Source of the DNA: Flammeovirgaceae bacterium UBA2371
GTDB taxonomy: Bacteria; Bacteroidota; Bacteroidia; Cytophagales; Cyclobacteriaceae
DNA: 64,000 nt
NCBI GenBank assembly: GCA_002345965.1
Contig: DDTF01000030.1
Location: 119,163 to 183,162 of the forward strand
Direction of reading: 5' to 3'
Below the pieces are notes generated by a model. The model saw nothing but the letters and a program-made list of their open reading frames with translations. It was not told where the DNA came from and did no database searches. Position 1 is the stretch's first letter; each line of letters begins with the position of its first letter. Below are positions 7,636 through 15,711 of this stretch, one piece after another. The position numbers were made by a program, and so were the translations under genes.

Positions 7636-9960
7636 GTGGAAAGCAGGGAGCACATAAAGGTTGAATCAGAGATAGAGGGAATTGACCTGAATAAATTAAA
7701 GGTTGTTCTGAAGAAGAATCTAATATGGATCATTGGCTTTTTTGTGATCATCAATTCCGCAGCTTACCTAACCATACGATGGACCAAAGACGTTTTTGAG
7801 TCTGAATCGGAGTTGAAGCTGGACATCAAGCAGGATGCAACTGAGTTAGGGATCAAGACTTTAGTTGAAGATCAAAATTTAAACATCATATCTGGAGAAA
7901 TTGAACAAATAAAATCAAAGGTTTTTTTAAACCGCGTTATTGATTCTTTGGACATTAATATTGGCTATTTCAGTATTGGAAAAGTTTTGGTAGATGAAAA
8001 ATACAAATACTCTCCCATTCAGGTAGTTGCAGAAGCATTCCCGGTCCACATCCATGATATCCCAATCTATATTAATTTTAATGCCGGCTCAGACAACTTT
8101 GAAATTAAACTGGGTGAAGAAGGTGAACCTCAGAAAAGTGGATTCGGCAAGCCAATAGTGCTTGATGGGTTCAAATTTATAGTTAATAAATCCCGCTCTT
8201 TTGACCCTTCAGCCACAGACGATTACTATTTCATTGTTCACAGCAGAGAATCACTCCTTAATTATCTCACCGAAAACATAACTGTTGAACCTCTAAATTT
8301 TAACGCAAACACGATTAAGATTTCATTTAGGGATTTTAATGCACTGAAAGCACATACCATTGTTAGCAAGATCGATTCCCTTTATATCAATTACAGTAAT
8401 GAGCAAAAAAACCTGGCTAACAAACAAAAAATAGAATGGCTTAACAATGAACTTAGCCAAGTCGAGCATAAAATGGAGGGATTCGAAAATTATTTTGAAA
8501 ACTTCACCCTGCGCAATAAAAGCAACAATGTAGATGAAGATCTGAAACGCACCATCTATTTGATCAACAAAATAGACTCACAACGATTCGAGCTAAACAA
8601 AAGATTAAATGAACTCAATGTTCTAATAGAAAATCTTTCTAAAAACAATCCAGAACTTTCCATTACCCAAAAGCAATTTTTGCCAAGCTATCTTAATACA
8701 GATCTTGAGCAATTAAAGAAAATGATTGTGGCTAAAAATCAGTTATCACTTTCCTACAATGAAAACACATTTGCTTTTAGACAAAAAGAGAATGAATTAA
8801 ACGCGTTGAAAGATCAGGTGTTCGATCAATTGTCAAGCCTTAAAAAGACCTGGTTGGGGAACATCGCAGAAATGAATCGCAAGAAAGAAACTCTTGAGAA
8901 AGAGTTTGCAACGATGCCAGACAAGAATACTCAGTTTTCTAAAAATCAAAGATTTTACAAGCTATACGAAGAATTCTACCTGTCGATGATGCAATCGAAA
9001 GCCCAGTTTGAGATTGCGCAGGCGGGCAATACTCCAGACTTTAAAATCCTTTCTCCCGCAACACTACCAACCAATCCCATTGCACCCCAAAAACTGATGA
9101 TTCTGGGAATTGGGTTGGTAGCCAGTTTAGTATTTAATTTCTTCTTTATAGGAATTCTCTACTTGCTCAACAATAAAGTAATTAGCGTGAATGAAGTTGA
9201 GAGGAATATCAACATACCTGTGCTTGGATCTGTTCCAATGGTAAGTAATGGATATTCCGATGAGCTCATCGTTTTAAAAAATCCTAAATCAATGGCCAGT
9301 GAGGCTATTCGTACTTTGCGAACAAGCCTTGATTTTTTCACGTCTGGCGGTGATAAAAAGGCCATTAGTGTTTCTTCCACCGTTTCAGGAGAAGGCAAGT
9401 CTTTTCTTGCCATGAATCTGAGTGGGGTTCTGGCCATGTCAGGCAAGAAGGTAATCCTGTTGGATTTGGATATGCGCAAGGCAAAGAATAATCTTTCCTT
9501 TGAAGTCACCGACCCCTCTAAAGGAGTGAGCACCATACTTATTCATAAACATGACTGGAAATCATGTATTATAAAAACTTCACTTGCTTCCTTCGACTAT
9601 ATTCCTGCGGGTCCTCATCCACCAAATCCATCCGAATTACTTTTAAACGGCACCTTTGATCAATTGTTGGAAAATCTTAAGGCAGAATATGATTACATTG
9701 TCATGGACACCCCTCCTGTTGGCCTTGTAACTGATGGTGTAATGGTGATGAAAAAATCCGATATCTCCATCTACGTATTCAGAGCCAACTATTCTAAAAA
9801 GGAATTTATTAACAATCTTAAGCGGTTAATCAAAATCAACAAATTGACCAATGTAGCCACAGTAGTAAACGCCTTACCCGTAGACGGCAAGGCATATGGT
9901 TATGGATACTACGAGGAAAAAACAGAAAAAAATTTCATAAAGAAATTCTTTAAAAAATAG
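7636..9960 (+). CDS. Wzc-like polysaccharide co-polymerase / tyrosine autokinase
   Basis: 774 aa. Wzz-type domain with membrane spans at about 30-50 and 483-510 and a long periplasmic coiled-coil part between them. The cytoplasmic BY-kinase domain has Walker A SGEGKS (584-589), Walker A' LLDLDMRK and Walker B IVMDTPP. The C-terminus has a small Tyr cluster (AYGYGYYEE) before a basic end, the usual autophosphorylation site. It controls chain length and export of the polymer with the Wza-like protein. The start is GTG immediately after the stop of that gene, and its own stop overlaps the next start by one base. Phosphorylation is probably reversed by the CpsB-like phosphatase downstream. Confidence 0.92.
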   Translation: MESREHIKVESEIEGIDLNKLKVVLKKNLIWIIGFFVIINSAAYLTIRWTKDVFESESELKLDIKQDATELGIKTLVEDQNLNIISGEIEQIKSKVFLNRVIDSLDINIGYFSIGKVLVDEKYKYSPIQVVAEAFPVHIHDIPIYINFNAGSDNFEIKLGEEGEPQKSGFGKPIVLDGFKFIVNKSRSFDPSATDDYYFIVHSRESLLNYLTENITVEPLNFNANTIKISFRDFNALKAHTIVSKIDSLYINYSNEQKNLANKQKIEWLNNELSQVEHKMEGFENYFENFTLRNKSNNVDEDLKRTIYLINKIDSQRFELNKRLNELNVLIENLSKNNPELSITQKQFLPSYLNTDLEQLKKMIVAKNQLSLSYNENTFAFRQKENELNALKDQVFDQLSSLKKTWLGNIAEMNRKKETLEKEFATMPDKNTQFSKNQRFYKLYEEFYLSMMQSKAQFEIAQAGNTPDFKILSPATLPTNPIAPQKLMILGIGLVASLVFNFFFIGILYLLNNKVISVNEVERNINIPVLGSVPMVSNGYSDELIVLKNPKSMASEAIRTLRTSLDFFTSGGDKKAISVSSTVSGEGKSFLAMNLSGVLAMSGKKVILLDLDMRKAKNNLSFEVTDPSKGVSTILIHKHDWKSCIIKTSLASFDYIPAGPHPPNPSELLLNGTFDQLLENLKAEYDYIVMDTPPVGLVTDGVMVMKKSDISIYVFRANYSKKEFINNLKRLIKINKLTNVATVVNALPVDGKAYGYGYYEEKTEKNFIKKFFKK

Positions 9961-10688
9961 TGTTCTCTTTTTTTAAACCAAAGGCGCAAACAAGTTTAGC
10001 TCCTCTTCAAACTGACATTCACTCTCACCTGCTACCCCAGCTGGATGATGGCTCAAAGTCATTGGAGGAGTCAGGGCAAATAATTCGTCAATTTATTGAT
10101 CTCGGTTATACCAAAATAATAACAACACCTCACGTGATGGGAGATTTCTATCGCAATGAGCCGAAACAAATTTCAGAAAAATTAACTCTGCTGAGGCAGT
10201 ACCTGGAGAGTGAAAAAATAAGTATACCCATAGAAGCGGCAGCGGAATATTACCTGGATGAATCGCTGATATCCAAACTCAATCAAAACGAGAAGTTGCT
10301 AACTTTTGGTTCGAGCTATCTCTTGTTTGAGACCAATTTTCTCACAGAGCCATTTCAGTTGAAAGAATTTATTTTTTCCGTCACCACCCTGGGTTATAAA
10401 CCTGTACTGGCTCATCCTGAGCGCTATCAATATTTAGTAAATGACTTTAAGAAAGTGGAAGATTTGAGAGATAGAGGTGTCTTGTTTCAAATCAATATCC
10501 CTTCTATCATCGGAGCCTATTCAAAGCCAATTCAAAAGCTGGCCATTCAGCTGGTTGAGATGAAATGGGTTGAGTTTTTGGGAAGCGATTGTCACAACCA
10601 GTTTCAGGTAGATATTCTAAAAGAATCATTCAATAACAAACATTTTAAGAAGGCCTTAGAATTGCCTTTACTAAACAGATCGCTATAA
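9960..10688 (+). CDS. CpsB/YwqE-type tyrosine-protein phosphatase (PHP family)
   Basis: 242 aa. PHP-domain metal sites are visible: TDIHSHLLPQLDDG near residue 19, TPHVMGDFYRN, AHPERYQYL and GSDCHN near the end. Members of this family remove phosphate from the Tyr cluster of the cognate Wzc-like kinase and so switch polysaccharide export. The GTG start overlaps the TAG of the kinase gene by one base (TAGTG), which supports translational coupling. The next gene starts one base after its stop. Confidence 0.92.
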   Translation: MFSFFKPKAQTSLAPLQTDIHSHLLPQLDDGSKSLEESGQIIRQFIDLGYTKIITTPHVMGDFYRNEPKQISEKLTLLRQYLESEKISIPIEAAAEYYLDESLISKLNQNEKLLTFGSSYLLFETNFLTEPFQLKEFIFSVTTLGYKPVLAHPERYQYLVNDFKKVEDLRDRGVLFQINIPSIIGAYSKPIQKLAIQLVEMKWVEFLGSDCHNQFQVDILKESFNNKHFKKALELPLLNRSL

Positions 10689-10689
10689 A

Positions 10690-11676
10690 ATGATTGCTGT
10701 TACCGGAGCTAATGGATTATTGGGAAGTAGATTAGTGCAAAAATTTGCTTCTGAGTCAATTCCATTTTTCGGTATTAAGAGATTACAATCCAATACTGAT
10801 TTAGTAGGAACCCTCCAAATGGAATGGCGAGACGCCAATTTACTTGATGTTATTTCTCTTCAGCAAGCACTTCAAGGAGCAACAGTAGTAGTACACACGG
10901 CTGCACTGGTATCATTCAAGTCGAAAGATGCGGAGGAATTGTACAAAGTAAATGTAGAAGGCACGCGAAATGTAGTCAACACTTGTTTGGAATTAGGCAT
11001 ACCAAGGATAATCCACATCAGCTCTGTAGCCGCATTGGGCAGGCAAAAGGGTGCCAGCGAAATCAATGAGGATCATAAGTGGGTCGATAGCAAGCTCAAT
11101 TCAGAATACGCTGAATCAAAATACCTGGCAGAGCTGGAAGTTTTCCGAGGACAAGAAGAAGGTTTGGCCATAGACATCATTAACCCCTCTGTGATACTGT
11201 CACAAGCCAATTGGGATAGAAGCAGTGCGCAACTTTTTAAATACGTCTGGAAGAACAAGCCCTTCTATACGGAAGGATCCATTAACTATGTTGACGTCAG
11301 AGACGTGGTGGATATGATTCTGTTGGTACTTAAAAATAACCCAAGTGGAGAACGATGTATTGCCAATGCTGATTCAATGCCTTTAAAGGAATTATTAACA
11401 ATAATTGCTGCTCGACTGGGTAAAAAAGCCCCCTGGATTCGTGTTCCGGGGCAACTGCTATCTGTAGCCGCCCATATTGAATCCTTACGCGCTTGGATTA
11501 CAGGAAGTGAACCGCTGGTTACACCACAATCCGCCAGGTCGGCAAATGAAAAATTCTATTACAATAACCAAAAAGCCATCCAGAGCCTTGGAATGCAGTT
11601 CCGATCACTAGAAGATACCCTGGAATGGTGCTGTAAGTACTATTTGGAAAAGGGTACGATAAACAATCGAAATTAA
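10690..11676 (+). CDS. NAD(P)-dependent epimerase/dehydratase (extended SDR)
   Basis: 328 aa. N-terminal Rossmann motif TGANGLLG (4-11), and the active-site YAESK (Tyr-x3-Lys) preceded by IHISSVAALG. The sequence resembles dihydroflavonol-reductase-like SDRs more than the nucleotide-sugar epimerases proper, so the substrate is uncertain. It is co-directional and one base after the phosphatase gene, hence the last gene of the polysaccharide operon; a role in nucleotide-sugar modification is inference from position. A new promoter follows at 11682-11711. Confidence 0.8.
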   Translation: MIAVTGANGLLGSRLVQKFASESIPFFGIKRLQSNTDLVGTLQMEWRDANLLDVISLQQALQGATVVVHTAALVSFKSKDAEELYKVNVEGTRNVVNTCLELGIPRIIHISSVAALGRQKGASEINEDHKWVDSKLNSEYAESKYLAELEVFRGQEEGLAIDIINPSVILSQANWDRSSAQLFKYVWKNKPFYTEGSINYVDVRDVVDMILLVLKNNPSGERCIANADSMPLKELLTIIAARLGKKAPWIRVPGQLLSVAAHIESLRAWITGSEPLVTPQSARSANEKFYYNNQKAIQSLGMQFRSLEDTLEWCCKYYLEKGTINNRN

Positions 11677-11681
11677 CAAGC

Positions 11682-11711
11682 TTGTAGCCATTGTTTAATG
11701 GGCTACCTTTG
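11682..11711 (+). promoter_or_regulatory. Bacteroidota-type promoter (TTG-N19-TAnnTTTG)
   Basis: TTG at 11682-11684 and TACCTTTG at 11704-11711, spaced 19 bases, match the -33/-7 consensus of the Bacteroidota primary sigma factor. Transcription would start near 11718 and read into the TPR gene at 11781 and the run of genes behind it. The best promoter match I found in the window. Confidence 0.55.
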
Positions 11712-11780
11712 CATTAAATACGATCAGAATCATTTTATTGACGATTTTTTTTTACCTATTTTAGGAAAACCATTTACCGA

Positions 11781-13190
11781 ATGGCTCACGATTTCAGGAA
11801 AAGAGAAGAGGAGGAGGAGTTGATCAAACGCTTCGAAGATAGCATCAAAAAGAATACCAATGAATTCTTTGAAATCAACTCCTACGAAACCATCATCGAC
11901 TATTACCTCGATCACTCCAAATACAAGAAAGCACTGACTGCTGTTAATCAAGCAATGCAGCTTTATCCGTTTTCAACTGAATTGATTGCAGTGAAAGCTC
12001 AGATTTTGTCGAATCTGGAAGAATACGAAGAAGCATTGGAACTCCTCGAAAAAGCAAAAAACCTACACCCAACCGATATAGAAATTTATTTTTCTGCAGG
12101 CTCTATACTTTCTCTGCAGGGTAAACATAAAGAGGCCATCGCACTGTATGAAGAAGCATTGGCTTTCGAAAACGAAGCGGTTGACGAAATCTATTATAGC
12201 ATTGGGCTCTCCTATCAAAGTTTAGAGGAATACGATAATGCCATTAATGCATACAAAAAATCAATAGAACACAACATCGTTCATGAAGGGTCTTTATACG
12301 AACTTGCTTTCTGTCTTGATGTAGTAGGTCAACTGGAGAGCAGCCTATCTTATTATAGAAAGTTCATTGATGAAGACCCTTACTCAGCTGCCGCCTGGTA
12401 CAATCTGGGTATAGTTTGCAATAAGTTAGAGAAATATAAGGAAGCGCTGGAGGCTTATGAATATGCCCTGGCCATCGATGATACTTTTGCGTCTGCTTAT
12501 TTCAACATGGGTAATACCTATTTGAATATGGAGCAGTACACAAAAGCACTGGATGCATTTAGAAAAACCATAGAAATAGAAGGACCAAGTCCTGAGGTAT
12601 ATTGTTCCATGGGAGCTGCTTATGAAAATCTTTTTCAATACGACCTAGGCCTAAAATATTTTCAAAAAGCAGCAAAGTTGGATGCCTTTTATGACGAAGC
12701 ATGGTTTGGCGCTGGTAGTTGTCTTGAGAAACAGGAAAAGTGGTATCAGGCACTTCATTTCTTTAATAAAGCCATTAAATTAAACAGTCAGAATGCGGAT
12801 TACTGGAAAGCCGCTGCCCACGCTGAATTCAAAATTGGAAATACCATCTCCAGTGTAAGTGCCTATGAAGAAGCCAGCCATTATGGGCCAACCGATAAGG
12901 AGATATGGCTCAATTGGTCTTTTATTTATTATGAACAAGGTGAGTATTCAAAAGCTATAGAAGTGTTGGACAGAGGATTAGGGGAACTTCCCAACGAGCC
13001 GGACTTTCTGTATCGTATGGCAGTTTATCAAATTGAGGATGGCAAATTCAAAGAGGCCTTTAATTATCTTGAAAATGCGTTAATTTTGGATTTTGAAGGC
13101 CATAAAATGTTATTTGATTTTTTTCCTAAGCCAGAAACCCAGAAGGCACTCTTTAAGATTATCGATCAATTTAGAAAAGAAAACCGCTAA
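11781..13190 (+). CDS. Tetratricopeptide repeat protein
   Basis: 469 aa built almost wholly from TPR units (for example AWYNLGIVCNKLEKYKEALE, AYFNMGNTYLNMEQYTKALD), about a dozen in all. There is no signal peptide or membrane span, so a cytoplasmic scaffold is likely. The function is not known from the sequence. Its stop overlaps the start of the phosphosulfolactate synthase gene by one base (TAATG), making it the first gene of an operon that runs to uvrB. A promoter of the Bacteroidota type lies just upstream. Confidence 0.88.
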   Translation: MAHDFRKREEEEELIKRFEDSIKKNTNEFFEINSYETIIDYYLDHSKYKKALTAVNQAMQLYPFSTELIAVKAQILSNLEEYEEALELLEKAKNLHPTDIEIYFSAGSILSLQGKHKEAIALYEEALAFENEAVDEIYYSIGLSYQSLEEYDNAINAYKKSIEHNIVHEGSLYELAFCLDVVGQLESSLSYYRKFIDEDPYSAAAWYNLGIVCNKLEKYKEALEAYEYALAIDDTFASAYFNMGNTYLNMEQYTKALDAFRKTIEIEGPSPEVYCSMGAAYENLFQYDLGLKYFQKAAKLDAFYDEAWFGAGSCLEKQEKWYQALHFFNKAIKLNSQNADYWKAAAHAEFKIGNTISSVSAYEEASHYGPTDKEIWLNWSFIYYEQGEYSKAIEVLDRGLGELPNEPDFLYRMAVYQIEDGKFKEAFNYLENALILDFEGHKMLFDFFPKPETQKALFKIIDQFRKENR

Positions 13191-13993
13191 TGAACTACGC
13201 ACTCAAAAATCTGCCTGAGCGAACCGTGAAGCCCAGGCAAGTTGGATTTACTATGGCAATGGATAAGGGCCTTAGTGTACGGGAGGTAGAGGACTTTGTT
13301 TCCATCTCTGCAGATCATATCGACATTGTGAAGTTGGGGTGGGCAACATCTTATGTAACCCCTGTTCTAAAAGAAAAACTTAAAGTTTATAAAGATGCTG
13401 GTATCCCCTGTTATTTTGGAGGCACCCTCTTTGAAGCTTTTATTATCAGAGATCAATTTGATGATTACCGGAGAGTATTGGACAAGTACAATATGGCTTT
13501 CGCTGAAGTTTCCGATGGCTCAATTGAATTGGATCACGACAAGAAATTAGATTATATCGCCAAACTATCTGAACAGGTAACAGTGCTATCAGAAGTAGGT
13601 TCGAAAGATGCAGAAAAAATAATCCCTCCTTACCAATGGATTGATTTGATGCAAAAGGAACTCGATGCAGGAGCCTGGAAAGTAATTGGTGAAGCCAGAG
13701 AAAGTGGAAACGTAGGGCTGTTCCGTGCTACTGGTGAAGTACGCTCAGGTTTGGTTCAGGAAATTCTAACCAAAATCCCATTTGAAAAGATTATTTGGGA
13801 AGCTCCACAGAAAGCACAACAAGTCTGGTTTATTAAATTGCTTGGCGCCAATGTAAACCTGGGTAATATTGCTCCAAACGAAGTCATTCCGTTAGAAACT
13901 TTAAGATTGGGATTGAGAGGAGACACTTTCCTTCATTTTCTGGGTCTAGAACAAAAAAGAAGTAATAACGCACCTCCATTTCACGCAGATTAA
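13190..13993 (+). CDS. Phosphosulfolactate synthase (ComA family)
   Basis: 267 aa, TIM-barrel ComA family. The known reaction adds sulfite to phosphoenolpyruvate to give (R)-2-phospho-3-sulfolactate, first step of coenzyme M synthesis in methanogens. Typical segments: GFTMAMDKGLSVREVEDF, DIVKLGWATSYV, PCYFGGTLFEAF, VLSEVGSKD, KVIGEARESGNVGLF and IWEAPQKAQQVWFI. Coenzyme M is not expected here; in bacteria the product may feed sulfolactate or other sulfonates (inference). It is coupled to the TPR gene upstream and lies 6 bases before the DUF368 gene. Confidence 0.88.
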   Translation: MNYALKNLPERTVKPRQVGFTMAMDKGLSVREVEDFVSISADHIDIVKLGWATSYVTPVLKEKLKVYKDAGIPCYFGGTLFEAFIIRDQFDDYRRVLDKYNMAFAEVSDGSIELDHDKKLDYIAKLSEQVTVLSEVGSKDAEKIIPPYQWIDLMQKELDAGAWKVIGEARESGNVGLFRATGEVRSGLVQEILTKIPFEKIIWEAPQKAQQVWFIKLLGANVNLGNIAPNEVIPLETLRLGLRGDTFLHFLGLEQKRSNNAPPFHAD

Positions 13994-13999
13994 TTTCAA

Positions 14000-14938
14000 T
14001 TGAGACGTTTTAAAGATTATTTATTTCTTTATCTAAAAGGAATAGGAATGGGTGCAGCAGATGTCATCCCTGGCGTTTCAGGGGGAACAATTGCTTTCAT
14101 CACAGGGATTTATGAAGAACTGATTGAATCCATCCGAAGTTTAGATGTTGCATCCTTTAAGCTTATCATGAAGCTTGAACTTCAAGCGTTTTGGAAAAAA
14201 ATAAATGGCAACTTTCTCCTATTTGTGCTGGGTGGCATCATTACCAGTTTGCTTTCTCTTGCCAAACTGATGAATTATCTCCTTATCGTTTATCCGATTC
14301 AGGTATGGTCTTTCTTTTTTGGTCTGATATTGATTTCTGCCCCGCTGATACTAAGAGAAATCAAAACATGGTCTATCACTTCTGCTTTTTTAGGAATAAT
14401 AGGTATGGCCATTGCTTATTGGATTACCATTGTTTCACCTGCTGAAACTCCATCCAATTTGTCTTTTATCTTTTTTTGCGGTGCACTGGCCATTTGTGCA
14501 ATGATTCTACCAGGTATTTCAGGCGCCTTCATTCTTTTGCTTCTTGGGAAATACGAATACATCATTAAATCATTGGTAGAAATGAATTTATTGGTGGTTG
14601 GAGTGTTCGTTTTGGGTTGCATAGTGGGGATTTTGAGTTTTTCCAGATTTTTAAGCTGGATATTGAAACATTATCGGTTTCCTACTCTAGCTTTGCTAGC
14701 AGGTTTTATGCTTGGTTCATTAAATAAAGTTTGGCCCTGGAAAGAAGTTGTTTCGTTTAGACTCAATCATGAAGGAAAACAAGTACCCTCCATTGACCAA
14801 AGCATATGGCCTGGTCAATACCTGGATAAAACAGGAAACGATCCTCAAATATTTTACGCTATTCTATTTGTTGCTCTTGGTATTTTAATCGTGGTGTTTG
14901 TAGAGAAACTTGCGATTGCATTTAAAACAAAACATTAG
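14000..14938 (+). CDS. DUF368 membrane protein (PopT-type polyprenyl-phosphate transporter)
   Basis: 312 aa, about eight to ten membrane spans. The hallmark GAADVIPGVSGGTIAFITGIYEEL occurs near the N-terminus and its internal repeat AMILPGISGAFILLLLGKYE near residue 170. DUF368 proteins have been shown to return undecaprenyl phosphate across the cytoplasmic membrane. The TTG start at 14000 keeps the complete first motif. Situated one base before aroE. The function fits the polysaccharide locus a few kilobases upstream, which consumes the same carrier. Confidence 0.88.
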   Translation: MRRFKDYLFLYLKGIGMGAADVIPGVSGGTIAFITGIYEELIESIRSLDVASFKLIMKLELQAFWKKINGNFLLFVLGGIITSLLSLAKLMNYLLIVYPIQVWSFFFGLILISAPLILREIKTWSITSAFLGIIGMAIAYWITIVSPAETPSNLSFIFFCGALAICAMILPGISGAFILLLLGKYEYIIKSLVEMNLLVVGVFVLGCIVGILSFSRFLSWILKHYRFPTLALLAGFMLGSLNKVWPWKEVVSFRLNHEGKQVPSIDQSIWPGQYLDKTGNDPQIFYAILFVALGILIVVFVEKLAIAFKTKH

Positions 14939-14939
14939 T

Positions 14940-15680
14940 ATGGAAAAGAAATTTGGTTTAATAGGTTCAACAGTTAGTCATTCCTTTTCCAAAAATTACT
15001 TTGATGAAAAGTTCTTTAGAGAAGGATTAAGAGATTATCACTATGATCTGTATGAGCTTAAACATATCGATGACCTAAAGCAGCTCATCAAAGATAATCC
15101 GGATATGTGCGGATTGAACGTTACTATTCCTTATAAGGAAAAAGTGGTTCCTATGTTGAAAGAAATAGACGAAGCGGCTAAAAAAATTGGTGCTGTAAAC
15201 GTTATTAAAATAAAAGAAGGAGTACTCTATGGCTACAATACCGACAGTATTGCTTTTAAGGAGACGTTGAGTAAATGGTTCCCAAATCCCAAAGGTTCCT
15301 CCGCTATCATTTTAGGTACAGGTGGATCCTCCAAAGCGGTTCAGCAAGCATTAAGGGAGTTAAATATTCCTTTTAAACTCGTTTCTAGAGAAAAAGTAAA
15401 AGCTGATTTCACTTATGAAGAGCTGAAAAATACAGAAGAAATATCGGCCTGTAATCTTGTTATCAATACCACACCGCTGGGTATGTCTCCCAAAACAACA
15501 GAATACCCATCAATAAAGTACGAACAACTTACACCCAACCATTTTGTTTACGACTTGATTTATAATCCGGCACGGACACAGTTTATTCAAAAGGCTGAGA
15601 TGCGTGGAGCTACATTTAAAAATGGTTTGGAAATGCTGCACATACAAGCCGAGAAAGCTTGGGCAATATGGAATAACTGA
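14940..15680 (+). CDS. aroE: Shikimate dehydrogenase
   Basis: 246 aa from the ATG at 14940, one base after the DUF368 stop; a longer frame from TTG 14910 would overlap that gene and add non-conserved residues. It reduces 3-dehydroshikimate to shikimate with NADPH. Visible: substrate-binding GLIGSTVSHSFSKNYF, the catalytic-Lys motif LNVTIPYKEKV, the dinucleotide loop GTGGSSKAV, NTTPLGM and the C-terminal NGLEMLHIQAEKAW. Slightly short compared with E. coli AroE (272 aa), usual for Bacteroidota. Confidence 0.93.
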   Translation: MEKKFGLIGSTVSHSFSKNYFDEKFFREGLRDYHYDLYELKHIDDLKQLIKDNPDMCGLNVTIPYKEKVVPMLKEIDEAAKKIGAVNVIKIKEGVLYGYNTDSIAFKETLSKWFPNPKGSSAIILGTGGSSKAVQQALRELNIPFKLVSREKVKADFTYEELKNTEEISACNLVINTTPLGMSPKTTEYPSIKYEQLTPNHFVYDLIYNPARTQFIQKAEMRGATFKNGLEMLHIQAEKAWAIWNN

Positions 15681-15711
15681 GCCTGCAGAAAAAGTACAAC
15701 AGTTAGCAGGA

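Noticed and set aside
14910..14939. Upstream TTG start for aroE
   Set aside because: It would overlap the DUF368 gene and add ten non-conserved residues; the ATG at 14940 gives the family N-terminus.
15604..15711. Upstream extension of uvrB
   Set aside because: The 36 extra codons lie inside aroE and do not match the UvrB N-terminus; the ATG at 15712 gives the expected length.
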